The position numbers and the translations under genes are program-made. DNA of 64,000 bases from CAIKMD01 sp035552195 (GTDB lineage: Bacteria; Pseudomonadota; Alphaproteobacteria; ATCC43930; CGMCC-115725). Shown here one piece after another: positions 24,916 through 34,169 of this stretch. The notes beneath the pieces were generated by a model. It saw only the letters and a list, made by a program, of their open reading frames with translations. It did no database searches and had not been told where the DNA came from. The stretch is taken from contig DASZLU010000168.1 of assembly GCA_035552195.1 (NCBI GenBank), forward strand, positions 37,624 through 101,623, in the 5' to 3' direction. The stretch's first letter is position 1, and every line of letters begins with the position of its first letter.

Positions 24916-25922
24916 ATCACCCTGAGGTCGTGGCCGACGATGATCCGGCCCTTGAAATGCGTCGCGGCGGCGCGGCGCCAGCGGTCGTCGCCGACGCTGG
25001 CATCGCCGGGCGCGAGATGCGAGAGCACGAGCGTTTTGACGCCCGCCGCTTGAGCGACGCGCCCGACTTCCTCGGTCGGTGTGTGATCGGCGCGCATATG
25101 CTTCATGAACGCGTCGAGGCTTCCCGGCGTACCATGCGCAATCTGCTGCTTCATGAAGGCCTCGATCGCCGCCATATCGATCGCCTCGTGGACGAGGATA
25201 TCGGCGCCCTTCGCCATTGCTGCGACGGCATCGAGTCCGATCGTGTCGCCTGAGAAAGCGATCGACCGGTCGTTGAAATCGAAGCGATAGCCATAGGCGG
25301 GCGTGACCGGCGGGTGTTGCACCAGCACCGAGGTCACCTTGACGTTTTCATCCTGCATCACCGGTCCGGCCTGCGGCAGATCGTGCACGTCGATCATGCC
25401 GAGCGGCGTCGTGTGGAAATCCTCTGCCCAGAAGCGGATCGTGGTCTCGGCCGAGCGGAGATAATCCTCGGTCATCTGCTTGAGCGGCGGTGGACCGTAA
25501 GCGCGCACGTTTTGCGCCATGCCGCCGAGCCAGCCCATCACCAGGAACGGTCCATATTCGATATTGTGGTCGGGATGGTGATGCGTGATGAAGATCGCGC
25601 GCAGCGCGTGGCGCGGAATGCCGGTGCGGACGAATTGCCGTGTCACGCCGAGACCGCAATCGAGCACATAGGCCGCGCCGTTTGCGAGCATCACATGGGA
25701 TGTCATATGCCGTGCCCCGTCCGGCACGGGCCCGGCGCCGGTGCCAAGCAGGACGAGCTTCGTGCCTTTCGCGCCGCGCAGCGCGGCGTGCGCCGAAGCG
25801 ATCCGGGCGTCGATACCGCCGCCTTGCGCCGCGCTTGGCGTCGCTGTCGCCGCAAAGGCGGCCGGCGCCGCTGCCAAACCCGTCAGCACCCCGCGGCGCG
25901 ACATCCGCATCCCATTTTTCAT
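24912..25922 (-). CDS. Tat-exported MBL-fold metallo-hydrolase
   Basis: A 336-residue metallo-beta-lactamase-fold hydrolase. The N-terminus has a twin-arginine signal (MSRRGVLTGLAAAPAAF) and AQ cleavage region near residue 33. The metal site is in FITHHHPDHNIEYG, with further ligands in AFSGDTIGLD and LSHLAPGD, resembling the RNase Z/arylsulfatase-like branch. Tat export is consistent with folding around zinc before secretion. The ATG at 25922 has GGGAGG upstream; the frame back to 25949 is not needed. The substrate is unknown. It follows the solute-binding protein gene by about 30 bases and may be cotranscribed with it. Confidence 0.87.
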   Translation of the reverse strand: MKNGMRMSRRGVLTGLAAAPAAFAATATPSAAQGGGIDARIASAHAALRGAKGTKLVLLGTGAGPVPDGARHMTSHVMLANGAAYVLDCGLGVTRQFVRTGIPRHALRAIFITHHHPDHNIEYGPFLVMGWLGGMAQNVRAYGPPPLKQMTEDYLRSAETTIRFWAEDFHTTPLGMIDVHDLPQAGPVMQDENVKVTSVLVQHPPVTPAYGYRFDFNDRSIAFSGDTIGLDAVAAMAKGADILVHEAIDMAAIEAFMKQQIAHGTPGSLDAFMKHMRADHTPTEEVGRVAQAAGVKTLVLSHLAPGDASVGDDRWRRAAATHFKGRIIVGHDLRVI

Positions 25923-25952
25923 GACGGCCTCCCTCGCTTTTGAGTGCAAGCC

Positions 25953-26897
25953 TTACGGCGCAACGAGGCTCGCCGGATCGGGGTTGCCTTTGATCATGCC
26001 CTGATCGCGCGCGACATTGACCCAGAAGGCGAGCGACGGGCCGGTCACCTTTTCCTGCAGCGTATCCGGGATCACGATCGACGCCATCGCGGCCGGCGGC
26101 AGCTTCGTATATTTGGCGATGCTCTCTTTCACCGCTGTGGCGTTCGCCGTATTGCGCGCGAAGACATAAGCGTCCTCGATCGCGGCGCGGAAATTCTTCA
26201 GCGCATCGGGATTCTTCTTGGTCCATTCGCGCGTCGCCGCATAGATCAGCGTCGTCGTGCCTTTCGGCCCTTCCGCCTCGGCGAGGAAATACCCGGCATT
26301 GACCGCCTTGATGCGCGTGTTGAACGGCTCGGCGGTGACCACCGCGTCGACGAGGCCGGTCGTCAGCCCGTCGACCATCTGCGGAAACTGCACCTCGACC
26401 CAGTTCACCTTGTGATAATCGACGCCGCTGGTCTTCACCCAATTGCGGGCCAGCACATCGAGCGCGCCGCCGAGGCCCGGCACGCCGACTTTGCGGCCGA
26501 CGAGATCCTGCGCGGTTTTCACGCCGCTGCCGGTGCGCGCCATGATCGCCGCCGGCGAATTAGTGGGATAGGTCGTCATGCCGGCGATGGCGACGATATC
26601 GAGCCCTTGCTCGTCGGCTTCGAGCAGGATCGACGGCGTCAGCGTCCCGATCTGCGCTGCATCGGCGACCAGCGATGCCGAGATCAGCGAGCCGTTCGGC
26701 GTCGATGTCACATCGACGTCGAGCCCGTGCTTGTCGAAAAACCCCCGATCCTTGGCGACATAGGCGCCGAGATTATTGGCACCTTGGGTAAAGAGCAGCG
26801 TGACCTTCGGCGCGGCCGACGCCGGCATGGCGCCTATAGTTGAACCAAGGGCAAGAGCGAAAACCGCGGCGACCACGCGCGCGAACACACCCGACAT
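25953..26897 (-). CDS. NMT1/THI5-like substrate-binding protein
   Basis: A 314-residue periplasmic binding protein with a signal peptide ending PASAAP near residue 29. Features of the family include the NLGAYVAKDRGFFDKHGLDV start of lobe 1 and SGVKTAQDLVGRKVGVPG. The TGLVDAVVTAEPFNTRI segment normally lies in the ligand cleft. GGGAGGG precedes the ATG at 26897. It has no adjacent permease or ATPase; the downstream partner is a Tat-exported MBL hydrolase, suggesting scavenging of a product released in the periplasm. That link is inference. Confidence 0.87.
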   Translation of the reverse strand: MSGVFARVVAAVFALALGSTIGAMPASAAPKVTLLFTQGANNLGAYVAKDRGFFDKHGLDVDVTSTPNGSLISASLVADAAQIGTLTPSILLEADEQGLDIVAIAGMTTYPTNSPAAIMARTGSGVKTAQDLVGRKVGVPGLGGALDVLARNWVKTSGVDYHKVNWVEVQFPQMVDGLTTGLVDAVVTAEPFNTRIKAVNAGYFLAEAEGPKGTTTLIYAATREWTKKNPDALKNFRAAIEDAYVFARNTANATAVKESIAKYTKLPPAAMASIVIPDTLQEKVTGPSLAFWVNVARDQGMIKGNPDPASLVAP

Positions 26898-26981
26898 GAA
26901 AAACCCTCCCCACTCGCCCCGCGCTTCGCCCCCGGCAGGAGGCTGCTTTCGCCCGATCATACCGGGCGGGCGGTGAGCGCA

Positions 26982-28265
26982 CTAGCCGCGCGGCGTTTCC
27001 TCGTCGGACGCGCTCGCGGTGATAAGACGCGCGCCGCGCTGAAAGGTCAGATAGGCCCAGATCCAATCCATCGCGACGACAAGGCGATTGCGGAAGCCGA
27101 TGAGAAAATAGATATGCGCGACGCTCCAGACGAACCAGGCGATCCGGCCGGTCAAGCGCAGCCAGTGGAAATCGACCACCGCGAAATTGCGCCCGACCGT
27201 CGCGAGCTCGCCGTAATCGCGATAGCGGAACGGCGGCGGCGCGGCACGGGCCGATAACCGCGCGTGCAACACGCGCGCGAGATATTTGCCTTCCTGCTTC
27301 GCGACCGTCGCGATGCCGGGCAGCGGCTTGCCGTTGGCGTCGTGCACCGAGGCCGTGTCGCCGATGACGAAAATCTCGGGATGGCCGCGCAGGCTGAGAT
27401 CGCGCTCGACCAGCACGCGCCCGGCACGATCGCGCTCGGCCTCGAGCCATTGCGCGGCGGGCGACGCCATCACACCGGCGGCCCAGATCGTGACACCGCA
27501 CGCCACCCGCTCCTCACCCAGCATCACGCCGGCCGCGTCGCAGCGTGTGACCGGCTGCCCCAGACGCACCTCGATGCCGAGATTCTCGAGCGCACGCTGG
27601 GCCGCGGTGGAGAGCTTCGCGGCAAAGCTTGGCAACACGCGCGGCCCCGCTTCGATCAGGATGATGCGCGACATCTTCGGATTGATGGCGCGGAAGTCGC
27701 GCGCGAGCGCGACCTTTACCAGCTCCGCGATCGCGCCGGCCGTCTCGACACCCGTGGCGCCGCCGCCGACCACAACGAAGGTCATCAAGCGCTGACGCTC
27801 CTGCGCATCCGGCTCCTGCTCTGCGCGCTCGAGGGCGGTGAGGATCTTGCGCCGCAGCCGCGTCGCGTCGTCGATATTCTTGAGCCCCGGCGCAAACGCC
27901 GCCCATTCGTCGTGGCCGAAATAGGCATGGCGTGCGCCGGTCGCGACGATCAGCCAGTCATAGGCGACCTCGCGATCGCGCAGCCGCACCAGCTTCCGGG
28001 CTTTGTCGATGCCGATCACGCGGCCCAGCACAACGCGCGCATTGCGCTGCCGCGAAAGGATGCCGCGGATCGGCGCGGCGATATCGGCTGGCGATAGGCC
28101 CGCGGTCGCGACCTGATAAAGCAGCGGCTGGAACAAATGATAGTTGCGCTCGTCGATGACGGTGACCTGCGCCGGCGCACGGGCCAGCGCGCTCGCCGCC
28201 CAAAGGCCGCCGAAACCGGCCCCAACGATCACGATCTGCGGCAGCGTGCGAGCAGAATCCGACAT
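26982..28265 (-). CDS. Type II NADH dehydrogenase (NDH-2-like)
   Basis: A 427-residue flavoprotein that transfers electrons from NADH to quinone without pumping protons. The first Rossmann motif IVIVGAGFGGLWAASAL binds FAD and the second, FVVVGGGATGVETAGAIAEL, binds NAD(H). HPEIFVIGDTASV is the C-terminal FAD motif. The terminal 70 residues contain hydrophobic segments (GRIAWFVWSVAHIYFLIGF and following) that anchor NDH-2 enzymes to the membrane. Length fits the family. It is encoded by itself; the csoR gene lies 42 bases upstream on the same strand. Confidence 0.9.
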   Translation of the reverse strand: MSDSARTLPQIVIVGAGFGGLWAASALARAPAQVTVIDERNYHLFQPLLYQVATAGLSPADIAAPIRGILSRQRNARVVLGRVIGIDKARKLVRLRDREVAYDWLIVATGARHAYFGHDEWAAFAPGLKNIDDATRLRRKILTALERAEQEPDAQERQRLMTFVVVGGGATGVETAGAIAELVKVALARDFRAINPKMSRIILIEAGPRVLPSFAAKLSTAAQRALENLGIEVRLGQPVTRCDAAGVMLGEERVACGVTIWAAGVMASPAAQWLEAERDRAGRVLVERDLSLRGHPEIFVIGDTASVHDANGKPLPGIATVAKQEGKYLARVLHARLSARAAPPPFRYRDYGELATVGRNFAVVDFHWLRLTGRIAWFVWSVAHIYFLIGFRNRLVVAMDWIWAYLTFQRGARLITASASDEETPRG

Positions 28266-28307
28266 GAGGATGATGTTTGCGCTGCATCGCCGCTTGGCAA
28301 GAGCGCT

Positions 28308-28583
28308 CTACGACGTGATGTGGCTCAGCACCTGAACCAGCTCGGCGACCTTCTGCCGCTGATCCTTCGCGTTACCCGAGGTGATGGCGTGCTCGACACA
28401 ATGGCCGATGTGATCGCGCAGGATCTCGTCCTGCACTTTTTTCAGCGCCGCCTTCACCGCTTCGATCTGATTGAGCACGTCGATGCAATAGCGGTCGTCG
28501 GCGATCATCCGCGCGACGCCGCGCACCTGTCCTTCGATCCGGCTGAGGCGCTTCGATGCCGCTTGCTTGACTTCGTCTCTCAT
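28308..28583 (-). CDS. csoR: CsoR-family copper-sensing repressor
   Basis: A 91-residue all-helical repressor. The Cu(I) triad Cys-His-Cys is present as C33, H58 and C62, with the 25- and 4-residue spacing of CsoR. SKRLSRIEGQVRGVARM is the characteristic first-helix signature. Apo-CsoR binds its operator and releases it on copper binding. It is divergent from the Cu(I) ATPase gene, and an operator-like palindrome lies between them, so it very likely controls that operon. RcnR (Ni/Co) or formaldehyde-sensing FrmR relatives are less likely given the intact CHC and context. Confidence 0.92.
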   Translation of the reverse strand: MRDEVKQAASKRLSRIEGQVRGVARMIADDRYCIDVLNQIEAVKAALKKVQDEILRDHIGHCVEHAITSGNAKDQRQKVAELVQVLSHITS

Positions 28584-28593
28584 CCTATTTTCT

Positions 28594-28614
28594 ATATACC
28601 CATGGGGGGTATAT
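28594..28614. promoter_or_regulatory. Likely CsoR operator
   Basis: ATATACCC and GGGTATAT form perfect 8-base arms around ATGGG. The result is an AT-flanked G/C-tract palindrome of the kind CsoR proteins recognise (TAnACCC...GGGTnTA). It lies immediately upstream of csoR and 15 bases before the copA start, so it can control both. Confidence 0.8.
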
Positions 28615-28629
28615 GTCCAGCGACGCGCG

Positions 28630-30993
28630 ATGACCGATCACAGCCAGCATCATCACCACCACGATCACGGCCCCGCCGATAGCGGCGCCGTGAAGGTCAA
28701 AGACCCGGTCTGCGGCATGAGCGTCGATCCGCAGAAGACGCAGCATCGCACGCAGCTCGACGGCGTCGACTACTTCTTCTGCAATCCACGCTGCCGCGAA
28801 AAATTCATCGCCGACCCGGCGAAATACCTGGCGCCGAAACCGGCTGAGGCACCGCCGCCCGTCCCCATCGCGCCGGGCACGATCTGGACTTGCCCGATGC
28901 ATCCCGAAATCCGGCAAGACAAGCCCGGCGCCTGCCCGCTCTGCGGCATGGCGCTCGAGCCCGTCGGCATCGCGGTCGATACCGGCGCCAATCCCGAGCT
29001 CGTCGATATGACGCGGCGCTTCTGGATCGGCCTTGCATTCGCACTACCGGTTTTCTTCCTGGAAATGAGCGCGCATCTCTCCGCGCTCGATCTTCATCGC
29101 ATCGTCGCGCCCGAACTCTCGATGTGGCTCCAATTTGCCCTGGCCTCGCCCGTCGTGATCTGGGCCGGCGCGCCGCTTTTTGTGCGCGGCTGGGCGTCGG
29201 TGCGCAACCGTTCGCTCAACATGTTCACGCTCATCGCCCTCGGCACGGGAACCGCCTATCTCTACAGCCTCGCCGCGACCTTCGCGCCCGGCTTTTTCCC
29301 GGCCAGCCTGCAGGAGCCCGGCGGCATGGTGCCGGTCTATTACGAATCGGCTGCGGTCATCACGGTGCTCGTCTTGCTCGGCCAGGTGCTCGAACTGCGC
29401 GCCCGTGAACGCACCGGCAGCGCGATCCGCGCCTTGCTCAGCCTCGCGCCGAAAATCGCACACCGTCTCCGCGCCGACGGCAGCGACGAAGAAATAGCGC
29501 TCGATCACGTGCAGCATGGCGATCGACTTCGCGTGCGGCCGGGCGACGGCGTGCCCGTCGATGGCAGCGTGATCGAGGGCAAGAGCGCGGTCGATGAAGC
29601 AATGGTCACCGGCGAATCCCTACCCATCGAAAAAGCGCCTGGCGACAAGCTCATCGGCGGCACGATCAACGGCACCGGCTCGTTGATCATGCGTGCCGAG
29701 AAGATCGGCGCGGAGACGATGCTTGCGCGCATCGTGCAGATGGTCGCCGACGCGCAGCGCAGCCGCGCCCCGATCCAGCGCCTCGCCGATATCGTCTCAT
29801 CCTGGTTCGTGCCGGCAGTTATCGTTGCCGCGGCGCTCGCCTTTCTCGCCTGGCTCGTCTCGGGTCCCGCGCCATCTTTCGCCTATGCGCTGGTCGCGGC
29901 GGTCTCGGTTCTGATCATCGCCTGCCCCTGCGCCCTCGGCCTTGCGACGCCGATGTCGATCATGGTCGGCGTCGGCAAAGGTGCGGGCGCCGGCGTGCTG
30001 ATCAAGAACGCCGAGGCGCTGGAGCGGCTCGAAGCCATCGACACGCTGGTCGTCGATAAGACCGGCACGCTCACCGAAGGCAAGCCGCGCGTCGTCGCGC
30101 TGGCGGTCACCGACAAATGCGACGAAACCACGATGCTTTCCTTCGCCGCCAGCCTCGAGAGCGGGAGCGAGCACCCCCTCGCCGCCGCCATCGTTTCCGC
30201 CGCAAAGGAGCGCGGGGTCGCGCAGCAGGAACTCGCCGACTTCAAATCGCGCACCGGCAAGGGCGTGATGGGCATCATCGGCACGCGGCGCGCCCTCGTC
30301 GGCAACGCCCCGTTGATGGAAGAGCTCGGTATATCGACCGCACCGCTCGACGCGCGCGCCGAAGAGCTGCGGCGCAATGGCGCAACAGTGATCTACGTCG
30401 GGCTCGACCGCGACCTCGCCGGCATCATCGCCGTCGCCGATCCGGTCAAGCAGACCACGCCGGATGCGCTCGCCGCGTTGCGTGTGGAGGGCATCCGCAT
30501 CGTCATGCTGACCGGCGACAACCGCACCACGGCACAAATCGTCGCCGACAAGCTCGGCATCACCGAGATCGAAGCCGAGATCCCGCCCGAGCGGAAGCAT
30601 GCGATCGTGCAACGCCTGCGCGGCGAAGGCGCCAAAGTCGCGATGGCGGGCGACGGCGTGAACGATGCCCCCGCCCTCGCCGCCGCCGATGTCGGTATCG
30701 CCATGGGCACTGGCACCGAGGTCGCGATGCAGAGCGCCGGCATCACGCTGGTCAAAGGCGATCTTGCCGGCATCGTCCGCGCGCGCCATCTCAGCCGGGC
30801 AACGATGCGCAACATCCGCCAGAACCTCGCCCTCGCTTTCATCTACAACACGCTGGGTATTCCGCTCGCCGGCGGCGTGCTTTACCCAGTCTTCGGCTTG
30901 CTCTTGAGTCCGATGGTCGCCGCGGCGGCGATGAGCCTCAGCTCGGTCTCGGTGATCTCGAACGCGCTGCGGCTGCGCCTAACGCGCCTCTAA
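28630..30993 (+). CDS. copA: Cu(I)-exporting P-type ATPase with YHS and heavy-metal-binding N-terminal domains
   Basis: A 787-residue P1B-type ATPase that pumps Cu(I) out of the cytosol. The N-terminus is a His-rich tail, then a YHS domain (KDPVCGMSVDPQ...YFFCNPRCREKF, about residues 19-62), then a zinc-ribbon-like heavy-metal-binding domain (TCPMHPEIRQ...CPLCGMAL, about 80-108) in place of ferredoxin-like HMA domains. Later motifs are VTGESLPIEK, the membrane C432-P-C434, D476 in DKTGTLTEG, AGDGVNDAPAL, FIYNTLGIP and MSLSSVSVISNALRL; the last two define Cu(I) specificity. The ATG at 28630 has no strong ribosome site; an upstream ATG at 28567 would cross the operator. Confidence 0.93.
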   Translation: MTDHSQHHHHHDHGPADSGAVKVKDPVCGMSVDPQKTQHRTQLDGVDYFFCNPRCREKFIADPAKYLAPKPAEAPPPVPIAPGTIWTCPMHPEIRQDKPGACPLCGMALEPVGIAVDTGANPELVDMTRRFWIGLAFALPVFFLEMSAHLSALDLHRIVAPELSMWLQFALASPVVIWAGAPLFVRGWASVRNRSLNMFTLIALGTGTAYLYSLAATFAPGFFPASLQEPGGMVPVYYESAAVITVLVLLGQVLELRARERTGSAIRALLSLAPKIAHRLRADGSDEEIALDHVQHGDRLRVRPGDGVPVDGSVIEGKSAVDEAMVTGESLPIEKAPGDKLIGGTINGTGSLIMRAEKIGAETMLARIVQMVADAQRSRAPIQRLADIVSSWFVPAVIVAAALAFLAWLVSGPAPSFAYALVAAVSVLIIACPCALGLATPMSIMVGVGKGAGAGVLIKNAEALERLEAIDTLVVDKTGTLTEGKPRVVALAVTDKCDETTMLSFAASLESGSEHPLAAAIVSAAKERGVAQQELADFKSRTGKGVMGIIGTRRALVGNAPLMEELGISTAPLDARAEELRRNGATVIYVGLDRDLAGIIAVADPVKQTTPDALAALRVEGIRIVMLTGDNRTTAQIVADKLGITEIEAEIPPERKHAIVQRLRGEGAKVAMAGDGVNDAPALAAADVGIAMGTGTEVAMQSAGITLVKGDLAGIVRARHLSRATMRNIRQNLALAFIYNTLGIPLAGGVLYPVFGLLLSPMVAAAAMSLSSVSVISNALRLRLTRL

Positions 30994-31002
30994 GGAGGGG
31001 CC

Positions 31003-31617
31003 ATGGTCGATCGCCAAACGCATTGGAACGACACCTACCGCAGCAGAGGCGAAGACCAGGTGAGCTGGTTTCAGGTGAATCCGGCGCGATCGCTCGCGCT
31101 CATTCGTGCAGCCGCGCCGGATCACAGCGCGCCGATCATCGATATCGGCGGCGGCGCCTCGCGTCTTGCCGATACATTGCTGGCTGAGGGCTATCGCGAT
31201 CTCACCGTGCTCGATATCGCCGAGACCGGTCTCGGCAAAACCAAGGCGCGGCTCGGCGCCGAGGCGGACAAGATCGCGTGGATCGTCGCCGACGTCACAC
31301 GGTTTCAGCCCGCGCGCACCTGGCAGGTCTGGCACGACCGTGCGGTTTTCCATTTCCTCACCGAACCAGCGGCACAGGACGCTTACATCGCGGCGCTGAA
31401 ACGCGGCACGGCGGCGGGATCGAACGTGATCATCGCTACCTTCGCATTGAACGGACCGGAACGCTGCAGCGGCCTGCCGGTGCAGCGTTATAGCCCCGCA
31501 ACCCTCGCGAGCCGGCTCGACGGCGATTTCGCACTCTATGCGGAAGGCGAAGAGAGCCACGCCACGCCTTTCGGCACGACGCAGCAATTCCAATACGCCG
31601 CTTTCCGCCGCCGTTGA
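31003..31617 (+). CDS. Class I SAM-dependent methyltransferase in copper operon
   Basis: A 204-residue methyltransferase. Motif I is IIDIGGGASRLADTLL, with LTVLDIAETG as the acidic ribose-binding strand, and KIAWIVADVTRF and WHDRAVFHFL follow. The WNDTYRSRGEDQVSWFQ N-terminus resembles the thiopurine/tellurite-methyltransferase-like group. It begins 9 bases after copA, with AAGGAGG overlapping the copA stop codon, so it is cotranscribed with the copper pump. Its substrate is unknown; a role in detoxifying a metal(loid) or a metal-reactive thiol is inference from context. Confidence 0.87.
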   Translation: MVDRQTHWNDTYRSRGEDQVSWFQVNPARSLALIRAAAPDHSAPIIDIGGGASRLADTLLAEGYRDLTVLDIAETGLGKTKARLGAEADKIAWIVADVTRFQPARTWQVWHDRAVFHFLTEPAAQDAYIAALKRGTAAGSNVIIATFALNGPERCSGLPVQRYSPATLASRLDGDFALYAEGEESHATPFGTTQQFQYAAFRRR

Positions 31618-31618
31618 C

Positions 31619-32392
31619 CTAAGAGACCGACGCGCCCGTACCCCAGCGGCGGTGCATGAAGCGCTCCCACGGCGCGAACAAGCCTTTGTCGGTGACGAGG
31701 CCGATCACGACGATCACGATCATCACGCCGATCACCTGATCCATCGCGCTGAGCTCGCGGCCGTATTCGAGGAGATGGCCGAGACCGAAGCCGGTAAGGA
31801 TCGTGACATAGACTTCCGCCGCCATCAGCGAGCGCCAGGCGAAGGCCCAGCCCTGTTTCATGCCGGTGACGAGGAATGGCAGCGCCGCGGGCAGGATCAC
31901 CCGCGTCCATTTATCGAACCCCTCCGAGCCCATGGTGCGCGCGACGCGCGCGTAGATCGGCGGGATCGAGCGCGTGCCGTTGCTCGTCGCGATGATCACC
32001 GAACCCACGGTGCCCATGATGACGACGAACAGCATCGCGCCTTCGGTCTGGCCGAACCACAGCAGCGCGAGCGGCACCCAGCAGACGCTCGGCAAGGTCT
32101 GCAAGCCGAGGGCGAGCGCGCCGATCGTGCTCTCGAAGAGATCGGAGGTGCTGACCATCAGGCCCAGGCCCATGCCGATCGCCACGCCGATGACATAGCC
32201 GATCAGCAGCCGCTTCACCGTGACGATCGACGCCGAGACCAGCGTGCCGTCGAGCAGCGCGCCCCAGAGATAGCGCCCGACGGCTTCCGGCGGCGGCAGC
32301 AACAGCGGCGACCAGCCCATGAACATCGTCGCGGCTTTCCACAACAGGATAAGCCCGGCGAAAAAGGCGATAACGACCAGCGCGCGTTTCAT
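31619..32392 (-). CDS. ABC transporter permease (SsuC/TauC type)
   Basis: A 257-residue permease with about six membrane segments, starting with a hydrophobic helix (ALVVIAFFAGLILLWKA). The EAA-like loop is ARTMGSEGFDKWTRVILPAA followed by LPFLVTGMKQG. The ATG at 32392 overlaps the stop of the ATPase gene (ATGA) and is therefore translationally coupled. The longer frame upstream is a shadow of the ATPase gene. It is the last gene of a binding protein-ATPase-permease operon, the order found in tauABC. Confidence 0.92.
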   Translation of the reverse strand: MKRALVVIAFFAGLILLWKAATMFMGWSPLLLPPPEAVGRYLWGALLDGTLVSASIVTVKRLLIGYVIGVAIGMGLGLMVSTSDLFESTIGALALGLQTLPSVCWVPLALLWFGQTEGAMLFVVIMGTVGSVIIATSNGTRSIPPIYARVARTMGSEGFDKWTRVILPAALPFLVTGMKQGWAFAWRSLMAAEVYVTILTGFGLGHLLEYGRELSAMDQVIGVMIVIVVIGLVTDKGLFAPWERFMHRRWGTGASVS

Positions 32393-33174
32393 TCCCGCCC
32401 CAGCTCCGGATCGTGGCGCTTGAGCGCCATGGTGATCTCTTGTGCCAGCTCGGCGAGCAGCGGCGAATTGATGTCGCGCGGCCGCGGCAGATCGACACGA
32501 AATTCCTCGCGGATGCGGCCCGGATGCGGCGACATCAGGATCACGCGGTCGGCGAGGCACGCCGCTTCGCGCACGTTATGCGTGACGAGGACGATCGTCT
32601 TGCGCTTGGTCTTCCAGATATCCTGGAGATCGCCGTAGAGCCGCTCGCGGGTCAACGCGTCGAGCGCAGCGAACGGTTCGTCCATCAGCAAGACGCGCGG
32701 ATCGGGCGCGAGCGAGCGCGCCAGCGCAACCCGCTGCTTCATGCCGCCCGAGAGCTCGTGCGTATAGGCTTTCTTGAAATTGGTCAGACCGACGAGCTCG
32801 AGATGATGCTCGGCCACCCGCCGCTTCTCTTCGTTGCTCAAGCTCTTCTCGCGCTTCAGCCCGAACATCACGTTGCCGAACACGTCGAGCCATGGGAACA
32901 ACGCCGATTCCTGGAACATCACCAGGCGATGGCGCCCCGGCCCTGCTACCGGCTGACCATCGGCGAAGACGCTGCCGCTTTCCGGCAGCGTCAGCCCGGC
33001 GATGATGTCGAGCAAGGTCGACTTCCCGCACCCGCTCGGCCCGACGAGACAAAGGAACTCGCCGGGCGCGACGGTCAGCGTGACGTCGTCGAGGGCGTGC
33101 ACGGTGGTGCGCGACGTGCGAAACCACTTCGACACGCCCTCGACGGCAAGCTGGCCTGTGGTATCGGCGGTCAC
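32389..33174 (-). CDS. ABC transporter ATP-binding protein (TauB/SsuB type)
   Basis: A 261-residue ATPase subunit. Walker A is GPSGCGKST, the Q-loop is MFQESALFPWL, the signature is LSGGMKQR, Walker B is VLLMDEP and the H-loop is LVTHNVREA. The HPGRIREEFRVDLPRPRDI tail is typical of nitrate/sulfonate/taurine importers. It overlaps the binding-protein gene by four bases at its start and the permease gene by four bases at its end, so all three are coupled. Confidence 0.93.
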   Translation of the reverse strand: MTADTTGQLAVEGVSKWFRTSRTTVHALDDVTLTVAPGEFLCLVGPSGCGKSTLLDIIAGLTLPESGSVFADGQPVAGPGRHRLVMFQESALFPWLDVFGNVMFGLKREKSLSNEEKRRVAEHHLELVGLTNFKKAYTHELSGGMKQRVALARSLAPDPRVLLMDEPFAALDALTRERLYGDLQDIWKTKRKTIVLVTHNVREAACLADRVILMSPHPGRIREEFRVDLPRPRDINSPLLAELAQEITMALKRHDPELGRE

Positions 33175-34169
33175 GGCGCTTGGATGAATTTTCCAAGATC
33201 GGGCGCACCGCGCAGGAAGCCGACGGCCTGTGCGCTTTTCACCACCTCATCGATCTGCTCGCGCTTCACGTCGTGCACCCAATGGATGCGTTGCCACGCT
33301 TTGGCGACGAGGTCGGGCGCCATATCGACTTGGGTTTCGGCTTTCAGCTCGCTGCGCACCAAAGCCTGCGCTTCGTCGGGATGAGCAATGATCCAATCCG
33401 TCAGCTCTTGCTGCGCCGCGACGAATTTTTTGACGAGATCGTGCTGCTTATCGAGGAAATCGGCACGCGCAACGAGCAGCGTCGTCAGCGCCTTGGGCTC
33501 GTCGACCAGTACCTTGCCGCCCGCCTCGCTCTCAAGCCGCGACACCCACGGCTCGACTGTCCAAACCCCATCGAGCTGCTTCTGCTTGAACAACAGAAGC
33601 TGATCGGGATTGGCGGTCGGGATCACCTGGGCATCGCCGCCCGTCTGCGTGATGCGCAAGCCGCCGGCGATCAGCCAGGAACGCGCCGCCACGTCTTGCG
33701 TGTTGCCGAGCTGCGGCGTCGCGATTTTCTTGCCGCGGAAATCGGCCGCATCTTTCAAATTCTCGTCGGGCTGCACGACCAGCGACGAACCGCCTTCGGC
33801 CGCGCCCGAGATCACGCGCGCTTCGGTGCCGCCCGATTTCGCATAGACATTGAGCGCCGGATTGGGGCCGACATAGGTGAGGTCGATCGACTTCGCGATC
33901 ATCGCCTCCATTGCCGCCGGCCCGGCGCCGTAGACGTACCATTGCACGGTGACGCCCGGCAGGCGTTGCTCGAACCAGCCCTTGCCTTGGCGCGAGAGCG
34001 CATGCGCCACGAGACCTTGCGCATGCGTGATGTTGGGAAAGTGTCCGACACGGAGAACCGTATCATCGGCGCGCGAAACCGTGGCGAGCGACAAGAGCAC
34101 TACTGCCGCTGTGACGATCGCGGAGAAAGATCGCCATACACATCGTCGACCGACCATGACTTTCTTCAT
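33171..34169 (-). CDS. Substrate-binding protein of nitrate/sulfonate-type importer
   Basis: A 332-residue periplasmic binding protein. A signal peptide ends VSRADD near residue 28. RVGHFPNITHAQGLVAHAL, the VQWYVYGAGPAAMEAMIAKS segment and DLTYVGPNPALNVYAKSGG follow the nitrate/aliphatic sulfonate binding-protein pattern, with a GLRITQTGGDAQVIPTANPD cleft region. AAGGAG precedes the ATG at 34169. It heads the three-gene operon. The preceding 130 bases are AT-rich and probably hold the promoter, divergent from the MBL phosphodiesterase-like gene's 3' end. Confidence 0.9.
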   Translation of the reverse strand: MKKVMVGRRCVWRSFSAIVTAAVVLLSLATVSRADDTVLRVGHFPNITHAQGLVAHALSRQGKGWFEQRLPGVTVQWYVYGAGPAAMEAMIAKSIDLTYVGPNPALNVYAKSGGTEARVISGAAEGGSSLVVQPDENLKDAADFRGKKIATPQLGNTQDVAARSWLIAGGLRITQTGGDAQVIPTANPDQLLLFKQKQLDGVWTVEPWVSRLESEAGGKVLVDEPKALTTLLVARADFLDKQHDLVKKFVAAQQELTDWIIAHPDEAQALVRSELKAETQVDMAPDLVAKAWQRIHWVHDVKREQIDEVVKSAQAVGFLRGAPDLGKFIQAP

